Made by a program: the position numbers and the translations under genes
Notes under the pieces: model-generated
The model's input: only the letters and a program-made list of their open reading frames with translations
What the model was told of the DNA's origin: nothing
The model's database searches: none
Assembly (NCBI GenBank): GCA_013694945.1
Contig: JACDBM010000092.1
Span: 1-8,245, forward strand
Direction of reading: 5' to 3'
DNA: 8,245 bases
DNA from: Chthoniobacterales bacterium
GTDB taxonomy: Bacteria; Verrucomicrobiota; Verrucomicrobiia; Chthoniobacterales; UBA10450
Shown here: one piece after another, positions 4,559 through 8,245 of the stretch
Layout of the letters: each line of letters opens with the position of its first letter
Numbering within the stretch: position 1 is the stretch's first letter

Positions 4559-7003
4559 CTACTCGAAGCGCAAGGCGTTCACCGGATCAATCCTGACGGC
4601 GCGCCGCGCGGGAAAATAGCAGGCCGCGAACGCCGCCGCCGCGAGCAATACCGTGACGCCGAGGAACACAAGCGGATCGCTCGGGTTCACTCCATAAAGC
4701 AGCGAACCTATCCACCTCGTCGCGCTAACGGCTAATAACAGCCCAAGCCCCAGGCCGATTGCAGCCAGGGCCATTCCCTGCCGCAGAACAAGACTAATTA
4801 CCTGATGGCTTTGCGCGCCGAGGGCCATCCGAATTCCCAGCTCTCGTGTCCGCTGGCTAACGGAATAAGCCATCACGCCGTACACTCCCATGGAAGCGAG
4901 CACCAGCGCGAGCACCCCAAAGGCACCCAGCAAGACCGCCCCCATCCATGACGGCCACAAGGCAAAGGCGAGATGCGCAGCCCCGGTTTTTTGGTAGGTG
5001 ATTGCAATATGATGATCGAAACGCCGCACGGTGCGCTCGGCTTCCGTGAGCATCGCTTCGGGCCGGGCGGCAGTGTAGATGAACATGGTGACGCCACCCT
5101 GCGGGTGTGAAGACATGGGCAAATAGACGATCCACGCCGGATCTTCGCCGAGAGAAAAGAGTTTCACGTTTTGGGCAATCGCGACGACCTCAATCGGCTC
5201 ACCCTGGAAGAAGCGGAAGCGGCGGCCGAGTGCGTTCTGCTCCGGCCAGAGATCACGCGCCATCGCTTCGCTGATTATCGCAGCCTGTGGCGTTGGCCGT
5301 TCGCAATCCTGCTCACTGAATGGACGGCCGCGCAGCAGGGAGATGGACATGGTGCTGAAGTAACCGGGCGTGACTTCGCTAATGTTTGCGAGCTTTCGGT
5401 TTCCCGCCGCTTCAGGCGGGCGGTCTTCCGCGAAGACAGTGCGGCCAATGCCACCGAAGCCGAGCGGAATCGATTGTCCCAGATCCGCGCTTTGCACCTG
5501 CGGATTTGATCTGACCTGATCGAGGATTTCGCGCATCGCCTGCTTTGCGCGCATTTTGTCATACCCGGCGAGATTCAGGTCGAAGGTAAGAAGAGCGAGA
5601 TTCTGAGTGCGAAAACCCGGCTTAATCGTCTGCGCAGTGTAGAAGGCTTTCAAAAACAAACCTGAACCGATCAGCAACAACAGGGAAGCACCCACCTGAC
5701 CAATTACGAGTAGATTGCGCAGATTCCACCAGCCCGGCGCAGCGGCCGTTCCGACCCGCTCTCGCAGCCCATGCGTGAGGTCCCAGCGTGAAGTCTGCCA
5801 CGCGGGCGCGAGGCCGAATATCACGCCGCTCAAGAGCGCGAGAACAAAAGCGAATCCGAGCACCCGGGCGTCGGGTTGTGGGTCGAGACTCAATGGGACG
5901 GGGGTGGGTGGAATCAACGTCAGCAGTAAATCGCCCAGCCAATAAGCCAGCACGATTCCTCCCAGCCCACCCAGCAGCCCAAGCAGCATGCTCTCGGTGA
6001 GTAATTGCCGGATGATGCGTCCACGTCCTGCGCCGAGCGAGAGTCGGATCGCCAGCTCGCGCCGCCGCGTGACGGTCCGCGCGAGGAGCAGGTTGGCGAC
6101 GTTCGCGCACGCGATGAGCAGGATGCTCCCCGCGGCCGCCAGGAACAGGATCGAGACATTGCGCAAGCCTCTCGCATTGCCGGGTCCACCGAGAGCTTCA
6201 CTCTTCGCCTCCTCCAGTGGCGTGAGGACGACGGAACGCTCGGTATTGTAACCGGGATACGCCTGCTCCAACTGCCGTGCGAGCGTCCTGAGCTGTGCTT
6301 CCGCGGCCTGGATCGAAACGCCCGTCCGCAAACGCCCGATCACGTTCAGCATGAGCGCGCGGCGGTTCTCCTTCCAGTCATTGGCTGGCATGACCCAGCC
6401 GCGCATCGCCATCGGCACCCAAAGATCGGGTCCGACGCCCACATCCGTCCCGGTGAAGCTTTCCGCTGCGACGCCCACAATCGTGAACGTGCGGCCGTTC
6501 AGGATCATCCGCCCTCCAACGATGTCCTTGTCGCCACCCAGCTTTTTCCAGAAGCGGTGCGCCAGGACCACGACCGGATGGCCATTCGGCGTGGTATCTT
6601 CCTCGGGCGAAAAACCGCGCCCAAGTGCCGGCTGCACCTCCAGCACGGACCAGTAATTCCCGGTCGCGATCTGCGCGATGACGTTGGTTGTTTCGCCGCC
6701 CATCGTCATGCCCATGGGCGTGAATTGATAGGCCAGAAGACCGCTGAAGACTGTGTTCGCCCTCTCGTAGTCGAGGTAATTTAGATACGAGTTCGCCTGT
6801 TTGCCGATTCGGGTATCGAGCGTGTACATCTGCACCAGGCGATCGGATTTTCCGACGGGCAGCGGACGCAAGAGGAGGCTGTTCACCACGCTGAAGATGG
6901 TGGTATTCACCCCGATGCCGAGCGCGAGCGCGCTAAAGACCACAAGGGTGAATCCCGGGCTCTTGATCACCATGCGGAGCGCGTAACGCAGGTCGCCCAT
7001 CAT
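4559..7003 (-). CDS. ADOP-type MacB/FtsX ABC transporter permease, full length
   Basis: The 814-residue inner-membrane protein has the duplicated layout of the ADOP group. A first membrane helix (17-40, after SPGFTL) is followed by a MacB-type periplasmic domain (about 50-250) containing NYWSVLEVQPALGRGF. A first FtsX unit (283-402) has ACANVANLLLART and the cytoplasmic RRRELAIRLSLGAGRGR. A linking helix (432-452) leads to a second periplasmic domain (about 455-670, with TPGYFSTMSISLLRGRPF). A second FtsX unit (688-805) has SQRTRELGIRMALGA and ends in PARRAVRIDPVNALRFE. Such permeases work with an ATPase subunit in mechanotransmission or export of lipoproteins, peptides or drugs; the substrate is unknown. 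The start is ATG 7003, with ATG 7000 next to it. GGAG lies about ten bases upstream, inside the end of the DUF4097 gene, and the gap is 7 bp. No MacB-type ATPase is in the window. Confidence 0.93.
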   Translation of the reverse strand: MMGDLRYALRMVIKSPGFTLVVFSALALGIGVNTTIFSVVNSLLLRPLPVGKSDRLVQMYTLDTRIGKQANSYLNYLDYERANTVFSGLLAYQFTPMGMTMGGETTNVIAQIATGNYWSVLEVQPALGRGFSPEEDTTPNGHPVVVLAHRFWKKLGGDKDIVGGRMILNGRTFTIVGVAAESFTGTDVGVGPDLWVPMAMRGWVMPANDWKENRRALMLNVIGRLRTGVSIQAAEAQLRTLARQLEQAYPGYNTERSVVLTPLEEAKSEALGGPGNARGLRNVSILFLAAAGSILLIACANVANLLLARTVTRRRELAIRLSLGAGRGRIIRQLLTESMLLGLLGGLGGIVLAYWLGDLLLTLIPPTPVPLSLDPQPDARVLGFAFVLALLSGVIFGLAPAWQTSRWDLTHGLRERVGTAAAPGWWNLRNLLVIGQVGASLLLLIGSGLFLKAFYTAQTIKPGFRTQNLALLTFDLNLAGYDKMRAKQAMREILDQVRSNPQVQSADLGQSIPLGFGGIGRTVFAEDRPPEAAGNRKLANISEVTPGYFSTMSISLLRGRPFSEQDCERPTPQAAIISEAMARDLWPEQNALGRRFRFFQGEPIEVVAIAQNVKLFSLGEDPAWIVYLPMSSHPQGGVTMFIYTAARPEAMLTEAERTVRRFDHHIAITYQKTGAAHLAFALWPSWMGAVLLGAFGVLALVLASMGVYGVMAYSVSQRTRELGIRMALGAQSHQVISLVLRQGMALAAIGLGLGLLLAVSATRWIGSLLYGVNPSDPLVFLGVTVLLAAAAFAACYFPARRAVRIDPVNALRFE

Positions 7004-7010
7004 GATGATG

Positions 7011-7817
7011 TCACTCCGCCCGATCGATCCGGATGTTGCCAGTTCCAGTTCGCAGCTGGAATTCCGCGCCCGCGCCCTTGCCGATCGCGGTATTTAGGTC
7101 AGGCACCGAGCCGTTTCGTTCCTCTTCTTCCGCGAAGTGGTTAACGATGTGTCCGCTCGTGCTTACCGCATTCAGATGCAGCGACGCGTCTTCGGGTAAT
7201 CCGACCCGCAGATCGCCGTCTTCTATTTGAGCCTCAAGCGTAAAAGGCTCCTCCTCCCACCAATTATAAAACAGATCGAGGCCGCCGCGCCCCACGACGA
7301 GGTTGGTTGGGCTAAAACAGTTTCGCGCCAGCAGCCGGCCCTTGCCCACAGTGGCTTTCACCGCGGCGCCGCGCATTCCTTCAATCAGGATTTCGCCGTT
7401 CGATAACTCCGCTTTGACGACCCGACAGTTCTGCGGGACGATGATCGTCCAATCGACCGTGCCGGAGCGGTCCTGCGTCAGGCCGCCTTGAGGCGCTGGC
7501 GGGATGATTGTTTCGATCGTCACCGTCTCACCGCCTGTCTCACGGTTCCTTTCCAGGGCCACTCGGAGCGAGAGCGCGTCCAACCGCTCCTGAGTAAAAG
7601 CGCGTTTCACAGCGGTGACCTGCATCTCGTTGCTTTCTGACCCGTAGATGTAAATGCGTCCGTCTGCGCAGCGGACGTTCAGCGATACTTCCTCGCTGAC
7701 GGCGTAGGTGTTCTCCCACGTTTCCTGCAGAATCTTGCCGCCCACGGCTTCGTCGCCCCCGATGGTGCAAAGTGCCGCCGCGACGAGCAGCGGACGAACA
7801 GCGAAGCGGTCATTCAT
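7011..7817 (-). CDS. Exported DUF4097 (putative adhesin-type beta-repeat) protein
   Basis: The 268-residue product starts with a basic and hydrophobic stretch (RPLLVAAALCTIGG, 8-21) that fits a signal peptide. C17 follows L16, which does not make a good lipobox. The body is a run of short beta-strands with recurring G/N-x-I/L-x-I/V patterns such as DGRIYIYGSESNEMQVTAV (52-70), NGEILIEGMRGAAVKATVGKGRLLA (140-164), DGDLRVGLPEDASLHLNAVSTSG (200-222) and RTGTGNIRID. This is the character of DUF4097, a beta-helix-like repeat domain of unknown role sometimes annotated as putative adhesin. Its ATG overlaps the upstream permease stop by 8 bp, and the next permease starts 7 bp after its stop. It is therefore probably made together with both permeases, perhaps as a periplasmic partner. 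An adhesin role is not supported by the context. Confidence 0.82.
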   Translation of the reverse strand: MNDRFAVRPLLVAAALCTIGGDEAVGGKILQETWENTYAVSEEVSLNVRCADGRIYIYGSESNEMQVTAVKRAFTQERLDALSLRVALERNRETGGETVTIETIIPPAPQGGLTQDRSGTVDWTIIVPQNCRVVKAELSNGEILIEGMRGAAVKATVGKGRLLARNCFSPTNLVVGRGGLDLFYNWWEEEPFTLEAQIEDGDLRVGLPEDASLHLNAVSTSGHIVNHFAEEEERNGSVPDLNTAIGKGAGAEFQLRTGTGNIRIDRAE

Positions 7818-8245
7818 GACGCAACGCGACCATCGGGTCTACCCGCATCGCCCGCCGCGCCGGAATGTAGCTCGCGAGCAACGCCGCCACAGCGAGCAGC
7901 ATCACGACTCCGAAATAAGTCGCAAAATCAGCCGCACCGACTCCATAAAGCAGCGTGGAGAGAACCTGCGTCGCTCCGAGCGCGGCGACGATTCCCAAGA
8001 CGATGCCGATCAAGACAAGCCGCAGACTTTGTCGCAAGATCAGCTGCAGCATGTCGGAGCGCTGCGCGCCGAGAGCCATGCGGATCCCGATTTCGTTCGT
8101 CCGCTGCGATGTGATGTAGGACATGATGCCGTAGAGACCGACCATCGCGAGTGCGAGCGCCGCGCCGGAAAAGAGGCCGAGCATCGTCATGCTGAAGCGC
8201 CGGTTGTCGAGTGAGGCGGAGACCAGCTGGTCGAGCGTCTGAAAG
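7810..8245 (-). CDS. C-terminal part of a second ADOP-type permease, N-terminus beyond window
   Basis: The minus frame is open from the right edge (about 145 residues, TGA at 7810-7812). It shows a terminal FtsX unit: the residues before the first visible ATG (8190) read SASLDNRRFSM, part of the same protein, so that ATG is internal. Then follow LGLFSGAALALAMVGLYGIMSY as a membrane helix, the coupling stretch SQRTNEIGIRMALGAQRSDML, two more membrane helices and the final PARRAMRVDPMVALRHE. This is a clear paralogue of the 814-residue permease, sharing SQRT-x-E-x-GIRMALGAQ and the P-A-R-R-A ending. The full gene probably has the same two-unit ADOP layout, but that part is not visible. The stop overlaps the start of the DUF4097 gene. 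Confidence 0.9.
   Translation of the reverse strand, partial: FQTLDQLVSASLDNRRFSMTMLGLFSGAALALAMVGLYGIMSYITSQRTNEIGIRMALGAQRSDMLQLILRQSLRLVLIGIVLGIVAALGATQVLSTLLYGVGAADFATYFGVVMLLAVAALLASYIPARRAMRVDPMVALRHE

Noticed and set aside
5403..5420. CCCGCC/GGCGGG hairpin inside the permease gene
   Set aside because: A six-bp GC stem within coding sequence in GC-rich DNA is expected by chance, and the reading frame is normal across it.
6005..6784. 259-codon plus-strand open frame opposite the permease
   Set aside because: It lies entirely antisense to the well-supported ADOP permease, is rich in Arg, His and Pro in the way of GC-rich shadow frames, and shows no family motif.
7708..8214. 168-codon plus-strand frame over the DUF4097 and permease junction
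   Set aside because: It is antisense to two supported genes and highly rich in Arg, His and Asp without any motif.

Overview
The window is 8.2 kb of fairly GC-rich bacterial DNA, densely packed with genes and lacking any RNA gene, insertion sequence, CRISPR array or phage gene that I can see. The mix of a secreted GHL10/DUF187 glycosidase-like protein, large MacB/FtsX-type permeases with two PCD and two FtsX units (the ADOP architecture common in Acidobacteriota and Verrucomicrobiota) and weak Shine-Dalgarno sites suggests a soil-type Acidobacteriota or Verrucomicrobiota genome. I lean towards Verrucomicrobiota. This is an inference from family content, not from a marker gene.

Left part (1-1223, minus strand): a secreted GHL10 protein runs off the left edge. 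Its frame is continuous through the whole region. A 12-bp-stem palindrome (1160-1191) sits in or just before its 5' end and makes the start codon uncertain.

Middle part (1266-3866, plus strand): six closely spaced genes form one likely transcription unit. They are yjbQ (UPF0047), a secreted TPR-like protein, hpt (hypoxanthine phosphoribosyltransferase), moaD (molybdopterin synthase small subunit), a minimal nucleotidyltransferase and a 72-residue partner. Spacing is -4, +38, -4, +26 and +13 bp. The last two resemble a toxin-antitoxin-like or accessory pair attached to the end of a housekeeping cluster. The pair's 3' end overlaps the convergent yajQ gene by 20 bp.

Right part (3847-8245, minus strand): reading from the right edge there is the C-terminal end of one ADOP-type permease, a DUF4097 (putative adhesin, beta-repeat) exported protein, and a full 814-residue ADOP-type permease. 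These are joined by an 8-bp overlap and a 7-bp gap. After a 226-bp gap with no convincing gene comes yajQ. The permease/DUF4097/permease cluster has no ATPase gene within the window.

The strongest candidates for something under-described are the nucleotidyltransferase plus WSLxTW small-protein pair, and the DUF4097 protein placed between two ADOP permeases. Neither can be called new from sequence alone.
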